Positions 44,421 to 55,297 of a stretch of DNA of 64,000 nt are shown piece by piece (the stretch's first letter is position 1; each line of letters opens with the position of its first letter). The position numbers and the translations under genes were made by a program. Origin of the DNA: Meconema thalassinum (Eukaryota; Arthropoda; Insecta; Orthoptera; Tettigoniidae); NCBI GenBank assembly GCA_946902985.2, contig OX336389.2:1291016792-1291080791 (forward strand), written 5' to 3'. The notes beneath the pieces are model-generated. The model worked only from the letters and a program-made list of their open reading frames with translations, had not been told where the DNA came from and did not search any database.

Positions 44421-46209
44421 AATCGCCCCTTGAAACAAATGATTTTACATGAAATGACAACATTATTTCTTTCAATGCACTCTGCCAAAAAATATCTAAA
44501 TACGTTACACTCAAAATGAAAATACACAAATACACTTCAGAATGACAACATAAAAATTTTCACCCTGACAATATACAATTACATTATCACAAAATTATAC
44601 ATATAGACAAAATATACCCTTCATTTTATATTTGCGTTCCCCATTTCTCAACTTCTCAAGTGTTCGTATAGTCTTTGGTTTTATTTAAAGGAATTCCTGA
44701 AAGAAAGAGACATTGATGTACCCTTCACTTTCGCATTAGACGTAATTCGTCTTCGTTGCACTTTAATAACTGAGATATCGTATGCATATCATACGTGTTA
44801 GCTTTATAGCTAATGAGCGTAGAATTTTTCTGTCAGCCTAGTGTAGGAATACATAGTTGTTGTACTACTGACAATATCACTTGATACACATCACTGCACA
44901 CGATTGCTTACACGAATCACATAATATACCTTTCGTCTCTTTATAAGAATTACGAAGTTGCAATGAATCAATCTGGTGATGCTTAATATGTAAATGTAAA
45001 AACAAGGAACAATTAGCAATACTCATAAAACAACCCAAATGTCAGTACACATGTATTGCTCATGAAATTACCCCACATACACATGTAATTTCCGTCAATT
45101 GATATTATATTTACCCAAGTATTCTACTTGCTCTTATCCGGACCCACAATAACACAGGTTATTAATAACTCTTTCTCTCGTACAATTATACATAGAACCC
45201 TCACTTACCTTTACCTGTTTTATCCGTAGTTACCTGCCTTTATACTCTTTAATTATTATCCTTCCGCGAAATCCGCCTGATAACATGAGATTTTAATTTC
45301 TCCTCTAAAGAAATGACTTACCTTTAAATCCAGAGTACCGTGATTACCTCACTATCAATAAATGTAGCACCGCGCACCCCTTATCCCTTTAACTGATTTA
45401 AAATTATTAATAAATGATTCCTCCGAAATCTCTTCTGACAATAAGTCTCAATGCTTTCTCACCCAATAAACTACCGGTAAACCGCCACTTCATTTTAAAT
45501 TTCAGATGAATTAGTCCCACTTTGCATACATTAACTTCTTCTCCGAATACTTCAACCATTCAAGCAATTATCTTTGAATTATAACAAATTCCTTTCAATA
45601 ACTTCTGAATATTATGTCAACCAAATTATAATAATTATTATTATTATTATTTTTACTTTTAAACTTGCGTCGAACAATAACACAATATACCATTAATTCC
45701 TTCTCGCTCATCATCAGCAATTTATGTTAGAAGTGGTTCAACTAGGTATTAAGCTTTGTAATCTATTTGGATGTGTTCATAAATTAAGTACAGTATAACG
45801 ATCTATATCAAAAACTTGGACCAACTCTCATCTGTATTCCCTTGCATACAACAGCGCTTCTTCCTATTCCAAAAACTCCCAGCATCACCTCCACGTGGTC
45901 CTTAGACACCATAAAAAACTCTTGCTCAGAGATACCAATCTACTCTGGCACACTTATTTCTTCAACTCTCACTTCAATAAACTCATTTGGCCAACTACCA
46001 AATCTTAAACCCCAAATGCTCAATGGCACTAAACATCGCTAGCCTACTTCCTCCTTACACCATTTATGTGACATTACACATCCACATATATTCTTCTCCA
46101 CGTATCCGACGTCCTATTAGTCCAATACTCTCTTTTCTCCACCAGATGTTGGTTAATTCACTATGCGTTACCTTCGTTAACTTTAAACCACTTGTACATT
46201 TCTCCACTT
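44421..46209. other. Element C 3' internal region
   Basis: About 1.8 kb, strongly AT-rich and without coding on the minus strand, between the 3' LTR of C and the point where copy B inserted. Short plus-strand frames (45842-46042, 45987-46232) carry no motif. Confidence 0.6.
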
Positions 46210-46213
46210 ATAG

Positions 46214-47642
46214 TGTAATGGTTATTAGTTAGTGCCCCATGTTGGTAGCGACAAATGTAATGGTTTCGCTAGCCCACACTGTTGGGAGAGAAATGTAACT
46301 GTTTACCTTTGCCTAAGCTATGTTGTTTTAATGGGCGCCAAGACCTCAATGCAATGTTGAAATCTAAATTTGTATTTAACAACGTCTAGCTCTGGCAGAA
46401 CACATTCAAGACTCTATTCACTCAGATCGTGGTATGATTTGATCATTAACCCAACAAACAATTGTATCAGGAGAAGGAATTGGTCTATATCTAATGCTAC
46501 CTACTGAAAGCAAAGATTGCATTGTAAAAGAAATGAATTTATTATATAAAACAAGTATAGCAAAATTAATAATAATAATAAGTTTAAAATTTAAATTGGA
46601 GCGTTGTGATTTGAATATTACCGACAGAAAATTATGTGAAAACGGAGTCTGATAAATTGATTTTACTCTTATTTCCAAGCTATGAAGTTACTGAATTATG
46701 AAATATAAAACAAAGAAAAATGAGAGATTGCGTATTTCTGCGTCATTAGCGCTTACCCCTGGAAATTGCCAAAGCATTTCCCTCGTTCTTGATGATGCTG
46801 TGTGCTTCCCACAGTCTCCTGGACGTCGTCATCTCCGTCGAAACTTGATGATATTCTGGTAGATTAGATAATTCTATGGTCCGTACATCGGACCCAAACT
46901 CTCGTAAAACCGCACTGGTTACGTTTTACAAAAGTTCGTCGCTAACTCCACTGAACATCGGAGCGTCACGCACTTGCGACCGTACACTGCAAGTTCTACA
47001 CAGATTGTCCTTAACTCCACCGAACATCGGAGCCACTCGCACGCGCATCCATACTCGTCAAGTATTTCACAGATAGTCCTCGTCTCACGGCGCGTCGAAC
47101 GATATATTCACCTGTCGGCTCCCCCACTCCGGAGCAGTCTCCAGGCTTACGCTGTCTCCGCTGATTGGCTGAGCACGCCGCTATCTTCCCCTCCTCCGGT
47201 TCATTACACTCCGCGGGCGAGAGGGAGAAGTCGTTTTCCGTTTCAACAATTCGCCTCTTCTAGACCCTGCGACCCAGGATTGCGTCATGCTTCTCGACAG
47301 GAATCAGCTTGTATTAGAATTCCCAGTGAGTCATGTCTCTCAAATACCCTAACTGACAAAACTCCGTAAAATTCCGTAATCAGATAACTTTCCATGATAT
47401 CGTCGTTCGTAATAATTTGCTTGTTAGCGTTTTCTAAGACATAGAAAACCTATCTGTATGCTTATAATTTTTATAAAATGCTCCGAAAATATCTTAATAA
47501 TAATTATAATAAATTAATAATAATAATAATAAATTAACATGAAAAATTATCTTGGCTGAACAATTTGCCGCGTAAATAAATATAGAATGGCTTCCTACTG
47601 ACTTATGCCAGTTGCATAAAACCCCTCGAAAAACACGTTACA
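46214..47642 (-). repeat. 3' LTR of copy B
   Basis: TGTAATGG...CGTTACA. Its first 90 bp contain two further copies of a GCGACAAATGTAATGGTTT-like junction motif (46240-46268, 46279-46303). Small frames (46876-47076, 46974-47369) recur in the 5' LTR. Confidence 0.93.
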
Positions 47643-48893
47643 TATTCGCCTCGGATCATCGGATGATTTACCGTGACGACGGTCCATTATCCGATTATCC
47701 CAGACACGTTAATAAACCCCATCCAAAATACATATTACATAAATGAAATCACCCTAAATTACAGATATGTACACTCATAATTTTTCTTCACGCACTTTGC
47801 GTCAAAGTTTGTTGTCACTATGGATTGCACTTTGCAACCAGTCCAATGTTTTACATATAGAATAGTGTTCCATGGATATTTCCGCCTCTCAAATTGCTCT
47901 ATGTTGGAGAAATAGACATAATTAATGTGTGAGCACTATGTATTTATGATGTCATATCACACGCATTGAAGGTGTTCTGATATATTTATATCACCATAGA
48001 ACTTCCTAATTTCACTGGAGGTCCCCTCCTTATGGTGACATTTAATTCCACTTATCACTGGACACACGATCACACTATTGTGGCAGCGCCTCGTGACCAT
48101 AATACTTAATCTCTCTTTGAAGTAGATTAAATTAATATTGACTTCTGAAAAAAAAACAGTAAATGCGCATTACATATAACACCAAATATTTCTGTGCCGT
48201 AATCGCCCTGTCTTGTTAAGTTCCCGTTAACCATATTCTACTTAATACTAGTTCTCAACACAGACCATTTCTCCTCACACAAATAATACCATTGTACAAA
48301 TTATCTTAAATTACACACTTACAAATCTTACATGGCGAGGCCGTAAACAGAAATCACGTGTGCTGATATGTATGAGTTTCATGAAGGACTGTCTCGCATT
48401 CTGATGGCCCATCTTTTATCTCGTGGACGCCTTAAGCTAACAAGCCCTATACAAGCGCTCCCCCATCTCTTGGAGATAAATGGGAACCCATCAGCGCTGC
48501 CAAAATGGCCTTGGTGCATCGAGACAATTTAGTGCTCAACAGCATCCGACAATCCCGTCATATTTCCCTGTACCTTAAAAACTCTCATTTACTTACATAC
48601 TACCCCCCTGTGTGACTTCTGATACGCCTGCCTGGAAGACCATCTCCTCCCACGCACCAAATACCACACTTACTCATTTGATAGGCTGGCTCGCCAGCTA
48701 AACATCCTCACTTTATGACACATACTTTCGGAGACTATGTATATTATACGTCCCGTATAATCTGTTTCCCTCACTATTCTCCAGCACATATGCTGTTTTG
48801 CCAATAAGATTGGAAACTATAAAAGTTTCTGCGTCACCTGCTTCCAACCTTGCAAGTGGCTCCCTTTAAATGAACGTCATCACGTTGCTCTAC
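47643..48893 (-). other. Copy B 3' internal region, no integrase
   Basis: Aligns with copy A 6763-8040. No integrase zinc finger, DDE core or envelope-like frame is visible on the minus strand. Short and broken frames only. Confidence 0.7.
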
Positions 48894-51056
48894 CTACCTA
48901 TTTCTCAGTGTCTGTAACGATGCCCTGTTGCTACTGTCCACACATGCACATATTAAAATACCGTCCTCTGCTTTAACCACAGGATAATCCCTACATAAAT
49001 TAGTGTCCCTCGATAGCATGTCTGCAAGAATGTTATCTTTACCTTTAATATATTTTACTGTGAATTCGTATTCCTGCAGAGCAAGAATCCACCTACTAAC
49101 TCTGTTAGAACTGAGTTTACAAGTCCTCATATACAGTAATGCATGGTGATCTGTGTGGATCTCAAATTTCCCCCCTACTAAATACATTCTAAATTTCCCT
49201 AAACTGAAAACAATACCTAAAAGCTCTAACTCAGTAATCGTGTATCTTTTCTCTGCTGCAGTCAGTCCTCGCGAGGCTAAAGATACAATGCACAGATTAC
49301 CCTCATCATCCTTCTGACATAATACTCCAGCAATGCCTATATGTGAAGCATCTGTCATAACCACATATTCCTTATCTTTTAACGGATATTTCAGCACTAC
49401 AGCTTTCTCAAAACCTTCCTTCAGCGCTCTAAAAGCCTGATCATGCTTGGACTCCCATCTCCACCGAGTCCCACTTTTAAGCAATTCCCTGAATGGTTCT
49501 ACCAACCCTGAGTATTTAAGAACGAACCTCCTGAAAAAGTTGCAAATTCCCAGGTAAGTTTTTAACTGTTTAACATTCTGTGGCACCTCTGCGTTAAGTA
49601 TCTTATTAACCCTACTTTCTTCTGGTGTTACACCTCTACTCGACACTCTATGACCTAAAAATGTCACTTCTGACTGACAGAATGACGACTTAGACAGCTT
49701 CAAAGTGAACCCTGCCTGATCTAACTTCTGAAAAACTATATTTAAATGATGTAGATGCTCCTCAAAACTGCGTGAACTAATTACCATATCATCAATGTAA
49801 ATGGTTACAAACTCTCCTGTGTCATTCCCTAATGCGATGTTTAAAGCCCTAATTAAAGCTGCTGAACTACTCTTTAACCCATAAGGTGTTCTACAAAATT
49901 GATAAAGGTTATATTTATGACTAAAAGCTGTAAATGGTCTATCTTCGTACATAAGTGGCACTTGCCAAAAACTGGAACTCAAATCTACACAAGTGAAATA
50001 CTTCTTCCCCTCAAATGTTTGCATTAATTCCTCTATTGACATAGATTTCAGCTGATCTGAACTAATTCTACTGTTAACCAAACGAGCGTCTAAACAAATA
50101 CGAACAGTGCCGTCGGTCTTGGGTACCGTGATCAAAGAATTAACATATGGACTGTTCGAGTGCTCAATAATCCCATCTTCAAGCATCTGATTAATTTGTG
50201 CCTCAACTGCACTCTGATAAGCGAAAGGTACAGGATATCTATGTCCTGTGAATACTGACCTATCAATAACGTTCAATGAATGTGTATAGCAATTGGCCAT
50301 ACCAATGCGATCCTCAAACACTCTCCTATTACACCATAACACATCATAGAGCCGAACACATTGTTCCACCTCTATATCTCCCTGAAATGCAGCATCACGT
50401 AACGAGTCCTCTAGACTTCCGTTCGTAATCACACTGCCCACAAAACATGGAGAACCCCGCTCTACGGCTGGCGATATCTCATTTAAAGTACACATCACAC
50501 CTACAATACTACTTCTCTGAATATGGTCATTGAACGCTACTTCTACTTCAGAATCTCCCCATTTAAATTTCAAACTCCCTACATCATAACATAAGTTACC
50601 AGACACTCTACTTAGCCACTCTGAACCCAAGATAACACTGAATACTAAATTTGGAATTACAAGGCAAATCTGCTTCTCTACATGATTATTAATTTTAATG
50701 TCTACTAAAACTTGCTTAGAAATTACTTTAGACCTCTTCCCAACAGCTGTGATAACAAAAGTGCTTTTAATTGGCATCTCCTCAAAATTTACTCCAGTTC
50801 CTTTCATTTTATCATAAAATGCACTACTTATGCAACTCTTCATACAACCACTATCAATTAAAACATCTGTGTACGCCTCGGACACGTTAAATTTAACTAT
50901 GGGGCTCTTACTAACCACTTCCTGAATAATACCTTCATCATTTAGTTCATGTAATAATTCATTTCTTACATTTAGGTCATAGGGTTCCTGTATAATTGTA
51001 TGGACAGGGCATGCTACAGACTGAGATTCTGACCTTACTTCGCAGCCTGGTTCGCG
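48894..51056 (-). CDS. pol: pol: protease, reverse transcriptase, RNase H (no integrase)
   Basis: An open frame of 720 codons, entered by -1 frameshifting from gag at 51056. Numbering residues from 50918, the retropepsin-like motif VLIDSG is at 19-24. Reverse transcriptase spans about 225-440 with CVDLSSSFWQVPL (catalytic Asp312), RTPYGLKSS and YIDD (374-377). RNase H spans about 515-640 with VVMTDAS (Asp523), TELELL (Glu563), IHTDHHAL (Asp590) and LADMLSRD. The frame ends about 35 residues later, where Gypsy proteins normally continue for 400 or more residues of integrase. It could make cDNA but not integrate it unaided. Frame intact, no stops. Confidence 0.93.
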   Translation of the reverse strand, partial: REPGCEVRSESQSVACPVHTIIQEPYDLNVRNELLHELNDEGIIQEVVSKSPIVKFNVSEAYTDVLIDSGCMKSCISSAFYDKMKGTGVNFEEMPIKSTFVITAVGKRSKVISKQVLVDIKINNHVEKQICLVIPNLVFSVILGSEWLSRVSGNLCYDVGSLKFKWGDSEVEVAFNDHIQRSSIVGVMCTLNEISPAVERGSPCFVGSVITNGSLEDSLRDAAFQGDIEVEQCVRLYDVLWCNRRVFEDRIGMANCYTHSLNVIDRSVFTGHRYPVPFAYQSAVEAQINQMLEDGIIEHSNSPYVNSLITVPKTDGTVRICLDARLVNSRISSDQLKSMSIEELMQTFEGKKYFTCVDLSSSFWQVPLMYEDRPFTAFSHKYNLYQFCRTPYGLKSSSAALIRALNIALGNDTGEFVTIYIDDMVISSRSFEEHLHHLNIVFQKLDQAGFTLKLSKSSFCQSEVTFLGHRVSSRGVTPEESRVNKILNAEVPQNVKQLKTYLGICNFFRRFVLKYSGLVEPFRELLKSGTRWRWESKHDQAFRALKEGFEKAVVLKYPLKDKEYVVMTDASHIGIAGVLCQKDDEGNLCIVSLASRGLTAAEKRYTITELELLGIVFSLGKFRMYLVGGKFEIHTDHHALLYMRTCKLSSNRVSRWILALQEYEFTVKYIKGKDNILADMLSRDTNLCRDYPVVKAEDGILICACVDSSNRASLQTLRNR

Positions 51057-52792
51057 TTTAAAGAACCGCTACAGCTGGCCGTAGTACTACTAACTACTGA
51101 ACTAGTCTGGTTGTTCTGGGCTGTGTTGTCATTGTTTGGCTGTATATTACTACCACTAGGCTGTCCTCTTCCTTGACCCCTATTCTGGTTGTAATTATTG
51201 TCATTATAATTTCTCCCTTGATTTCCCCTGAAATCATTGTTTCTCCCTTGATTTCCCCTGAAATCATTGTTCCTCCCTTGATACTGATTACCATAGCCAT
51301 TTCCTCTGTTCTGATTTAGCTGATTATTATTATTTCTATTTTGAGCGTTGGCCCCTTCGCCACCGTTCCCTTGAACTTCTTGATGCCTGGCTTCATTAGG
51401 TCTATTATTATTATTACCCTGGTTCCGATTGAAATTGTCATCATAACCCCCTCTCCCTAGTGCATCAAATGTGCTTAACAAATTTTCTACTTGTGATATA
51501 GTCTTTACATTCTGGATACAAGCAGCCTCCTTGATCCTATAGGGAAAGTGCCTAAGTAGCAACCTTACCACATCACTTTCCTCCTTCAAGCCATCCAGAT
51601 ATTTACACACTAATACCTGCCCTAAAAAGTATTCGGTCATGGTGGAGCTTCCTTTAGGGTTATATTTACCACACACTACTCCCTCACGATGCTGCGACTG
51701 AATAACCTCATTCCAGAACTTTTCACAGAATTTCATTTTAAAATCATTAATATCAGTAAACTTGTCTCTGTAGACAGCAAACCAATTCCTCGTTTCCCCC
51801 ACAAACACTTGTTCTAAAATTTCAACTACCTGGCACCACTCAATACTACCATTTTCCAACCTCTCCCCGAATTTATTTTCTATAGTGTTCATGAACTCCA
51901 TTGGGCACCCCTGTCGATTGCTGAACTTACCCAGTTCTACCTCCCTGTGTGTGCTATTCACAAAAACTGGCCTATTCTGACTATTTTCTTGCCTGATCCT
52001 AGCTTTTAATTTTAATTCTAATTCTGCGATTTTCTCCTCGGCCTTCCTCTCAATACTGTTTACTGTTAATTTAATGTTTCCTTCTGATTCTTCTACTTTA
52101 TCATATAGCTTTGCTTGTTTCTCCTCAATCTTGCTAATGCTTTCCCTATTACTCTCTCTTAAATCATTTACTTCTGCAACTATTTGTGAGTGGACTTTCT
52201 CCATTCTACCCCCCAGCTGTTCCTTAACCTCTTTAGTAGCTACCTGAATTTTGTCAATTTCTCCCCCCAATTGCTTTTTGACCTGCTGTGTTTCCAGTTG
52301 CACTAGTTCTTTTAAATTTTCAGCCTGTGTACTGATTCTAATTTCCAACTCCTCCTGTACTTTTCCTAATTTTCTGTCTACATCTGCAATAATCTCTTTA
52401 GCCTTTTCTTCCATCACCCCCCTGATCTCACCTCTAATCAGTTCGAATTTGTCACTCATTTCCCTACTGTTTTGTTCTAATTTAGCATTTAAAGTTTCAG
52501 TACTCTCTCTATTTTCCTTACTGTTTTGTTCTAATTTTGCATTATTCTGTTCTAATTTTGCATTATTCTGTTCTAATTTTGCATTTAAAGCATCACTACT
52601 AACTTTGTTCTGATACATGAACTCGAGAAGTAAAGTTTTTAATTCTGGTTGGCCGCCTACACTCCCTGTTTCAGTATCGGGATTTACCTCCGCTACCCCG
52701 GTACTACCATCACTCGACATACTGCTCGTATCATCATTCTCCAGTTGATGACCACTACGTAACCTCATCTGTCTTTCTTTCTCATCCCCCAT
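51035..52792 (-). CDS. gag: gag polyprotein of copy B
   Basis: A 585-residue structural protein that would assemble the cytoplasmic particle. The start at Met 52792 (MGDEKERQMRLRSGHQ) was chosen because this N-terminus is conserved in copy A. Upstream codons are not, and they overlap the leader. Residues 60-270 are a long charged coiled coil with repeated AKLEQNN units. Residues 295-445 form a capsid-like block (CPMEFMNTIENKFGERL, VGETRNWFAVYR, YFLGQVLVCKYL). Residues 447-560 are rich in Asn, Gly, Gln and Arg with repeated FRGNQGRNND. No CCHC zinc knuckle is present, so RNA binding probably uses the Arg/Gly-rich tail. It overlaps pol at the frameshift site. Confidence 0.92.
   Translation of the reverse strand: MGDEKERQMRLRSGHQLENDDTSSMSSDGSTGVAEVNPDTETGSVGGQPELKTLLLEFMYQNKVSSDALNAKLEQNNAKLEQNNAKLEQNSKENRESTETLNAKLEQNSREMSDKFELIRGEIRGVMEEKAKEIIADVDRKLGKVQEELEIRISTQAENLKELVQLETQQVKKQLGGEIDKIQVATKEVKEQLGGRMEKVHSQIVAEVNDLRESNRESISKIEEKQAKLYDKVEESEGNIKLTVNSIERKAEEKIAELELKLKARIRQENSQNRPVFVNSTHREVELGKFSNRQGCPMEFMNTIENKFGERLENGSIEWCQVVEILEQVFVGETRNWFAVYRDKFTDINDFKMKFCEKFWNEVIQSQHREGVVCGKYNPKGSSTMTEYFLGQVLVCKYLDGLKEESDVVRLLLRHFPYRIKEAACIQNVKTISQVENLLSTFDALGRGGYDDNFNRNQGNNNNRPNEARHQEVQGNGGEGANAQNRNNNNQLNQNRGNGYGNQYQGRNNDFRGNQGRNNDFRGNQGRNYNDNNYNQNRGQGRGQPSGSNIQPNNDNTAQNNQTSSVVSSTTASCSGSLNANQAAK
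51056..51062 (-). promoter_or_regulatory. -1 ribosomal frameshift site T TTA AAC
   Basis: In-frame slippery heptamer six codons before the gag stop (51035-51037). The -1 frame is open from this point through protease. It is identical in copy A. A downstream stimulatory structure was not established by eye. Confidence 0.78.
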
Positions 52793-52890
52793 AATGATAT
52801 ACACTGATAAAGACAAATAACCCCCAAAATACAGGCACAGAAATATATACCCTTCTCCTTCCACAAATGTTATTAGGTTTTCAGCCCCAA

Positions 52891-53067
52891 GTTGTCGGCG
52901 ACAAATGTAACGGTCTCGCTTAGGCTGGGATGACAAGTGAAACGGTATTTACTTTGCTCCACGTTGAGCGTACAAATGTAATGGTTATTAGTTAGTGCCC
53001 CATGTTGGTAGCGACAAATGTAATGGTTTCGCTAGCCCACACTGTTGGGAGAGAAATGTAACTGTTT
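52891..53067 (-). repeat. Repeated LTR/leader junction motif
   Basis: Four copies of a GTTG...GCGACAAATGTAAYGGT-like motif lie at 52891-52914, 52962-52986, 53002-53028 and 53042-53067. They straddle the present LTR edge at 52977. In copy A this motif occurs once, exactly at the LTR/primer-site junction (11736-11758). The second copy (CCACGTTGAGCG) is the best candidate for the current primer-binding region. Confidence 0.75.
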
Positions 53068-54402
53068 ACCTTTGCCTAAGCTATGTTGTTTTAATGGGCG
53101 CCAAGACCTCAATGCAATGTTGAAATCTAAATTTGTATTTAACAACGTCTAGCTCTGGCAGAACACATTCAAGACTCTATTCACTCAGATCGTGGTATGA
53201 TTTGATCATTAACCCAACAAACAATTGTATCAGGAGAAGGAATTGGTCTATATCTAATGCTACCTACTGAAAGCAAAGATTGCATTGTAAAAGAAATGAA
53301 TTTATTATATAAAACAAGTATAGCAAAATTCATAATAATAATAAGTTTAAAATTTAAATTGGAGCGTTGTGATTTGAATATTACCGACAGAAAATTACGT
53401 GAAAACGGAGTCTGATAAATTGATTTTACTCTTATTTCCAAGCTATGAAGTTACTGAATTATGAAATATAAAACAAAGAAAAATGAGAGATTGCGTATTT
53501 CTGCGTCATTAGCGCTTACCCCTGGAAATTGCCAAAGCATTTCCCTCGTTCTTGATGATGCTGTGTGCTTCCCACAGTCTCCTGGACGTCGTCATCTCCG
53601 TCGAAATTTGATGATATTCTGGTAGATTAGATAATTCTATGGTCCGTACATCGGACCCAAACTCTCGTAAAACCGCACTGGTTACGTTTTACAAAAGTTC
53701 GTCGCTAACTCCACTGAACATCGGAGCGTCACGCACTTGCGACCGTACACTGCAAGTTCTACACAGATTGTCCTTAACTCCACCGAACATCGGAGCCACT
53801 CGCACGCGCATCCATACTCGTCAAGTATTTCACAGATAGTCCTCGTCTCACGGCGCGTCGAACGATATATTCACCTGTCGGCTCCCCCACTCCGGAGCAG
53901 TCTCCCAGCTTACGCTGTCTCCGCTGATTGGCTGAGCACGCCGCCATCTTCCCCTCCTCCGGTTCATTACACTCCGCGGGCGAGAGGGAGAAGTCGTTTT
54001 CCGTTTCAACAATTCGCCTCTTCTAGACCCTGCGACCCAGGATTGCGTCATGCTTCTCGACAGGAATCAGCTTGTATTAGAATTCCCAGTGAGTCATGTC
54101 TCTCAAATACCCTAACTGACAAAACTCCGTAAAATTCCGTAATCAGATAACTTTCCATGATATCGTCGTTCGTAATAATTTGCTTGTTAGCGTTTTCTAA
54201 GACATAGAAAACCTATCTGTATGCTTATAATTTTTATAAAATGCTCCGAAAATATCTTAATAATAATTATAATAAATTAATAATAATAATAAATTAACAT
54301 GAAAAATTATCTTGGCTGAACAATTTGCCGCGTAATTAAATATAGAATGGCTTCCTACTGACTTATGCCAGTTGCATAAAACCCCTCGAAAAACACGTTA
54401 CA
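52977..54402 (-). repeat. 5' LTR of copy B
   Basis: 1426 bp, partner of 46214-47642. Small frames inside (53639-53839, 53737-54132, 53181-53441) are duplicates of those in the other LTR. Confidence 0.93.
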
Positions 54403-54406
54403 ATAG

Positions 54407-54528
54407 TACCTGATGACCTCGATGTCCTCAACTGAAACTTAATTACTGTATATCAATATTTACTTAATCAACTTATTAATTTTATTCTCACTGTACCACC
54501 TCAACGTAAATCAATTAACCATCTCTAC

Positions 54529-54599
<71 letters not shown>

Positions 54600-54957
54600 G
54601 GTTGGCATAATAGTTATTGCTTTCAAGATATTCTTTTCATTTCTGTTTTAATACACTTAAGTACTTCTTCCAATTACGCACATCTTAATAGAAGCTACCT
54701 ATCGTTAAGCAGTTCACCATGTTTACCTATCCCACTATCAAGAAGCACAAGTATGTGCGCCCCTCGCACTCTAAATTCTACGGCTGAGTTGAATTTATTA
54801 CTAATTGGTTCCTCTGGTACTTCACATAAATCAAATAGTAATTCATCACGAATATTAAGGTCCTACGGATAATTAACACATGGTACTACACACTTAGATA
54901 ACTACTCTCTCTGTTATTTTAACGTTCTCACCACTTTCTTCTTCGATTCTACCTTTC
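54407..54957 (-). pseudogene. Element C protease scrap and (ATT)n tract
   Basis: The minus strand at about 54690-54860 reads NIRDELLFDLCEVPEEPISN and, further on, HILVLLDSG, parallel to the NVRNELL...VLIDSG region of copies A and B. The frame ends soon after with no reverse transcriptase. An (ATT)n microsatellite of about 23 units occupies 54530-54598. Element C therefore kept only the start of pol. Confidence 0.65.
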
Positions 54958-55297
54958 TTTTATTTATTTATTTATTTATTTGTTGATGGTACACAACAGG
55001 GCTCAGTGTGCGCCCCAATAATAGTGCACCTACACAGTAAGATACATTTCCTGCATTAAGTATTAATATCTTAATGTAATTCTTAAAACTAATAAGTACA
55101 CACAGATCAAAATGCATAGTAGTAAAAAGATAATATAAAAACTAAATCTAAATATGATCTAATGCCAAATATAAAAACAGGTTTTGGAATTATTACATAA
55201 TAAACTAATGGGTAACATCAATAACTAGGGAACAGGCCTATCCACATATATACATTGTTGATTCTGTTATGTGTGATAATTTTATTTCAAGTATGAA

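Larger units (their letters stand above)
46214..54402 (-). mobile_element. Gypsy-type LTR retrotransposon, copy B
   Basis: An 8189-bp element nested in C. LTRs are 46214-47642 (3') and 52977-54402 (5'). The target duplication ATAG lies at 46210-46213 and 54403-54406. By eye the LTRs differ at about seven positions plus a 3-bp AAT repeat change, so it inserted recently. Gag and the protease-RT-RNase H frame are intact, but there is no integrase. It has the same gene order and frameshift site as copy A, with a different LTR start region. Confidence 0.94.

Noticed and set aside
46876..47369. Frames repeated at 53639-54132
   Set aside because: Duplicated by the LTR pair of copy B. No start context or domain supports a gene.
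47643..48893. Possible envelope or integrase gene of copy B
   Set aside because: No minus-strand frame of useful length, and no zinc finger, DDE core, signal peptide or membrane segment could be recognised.
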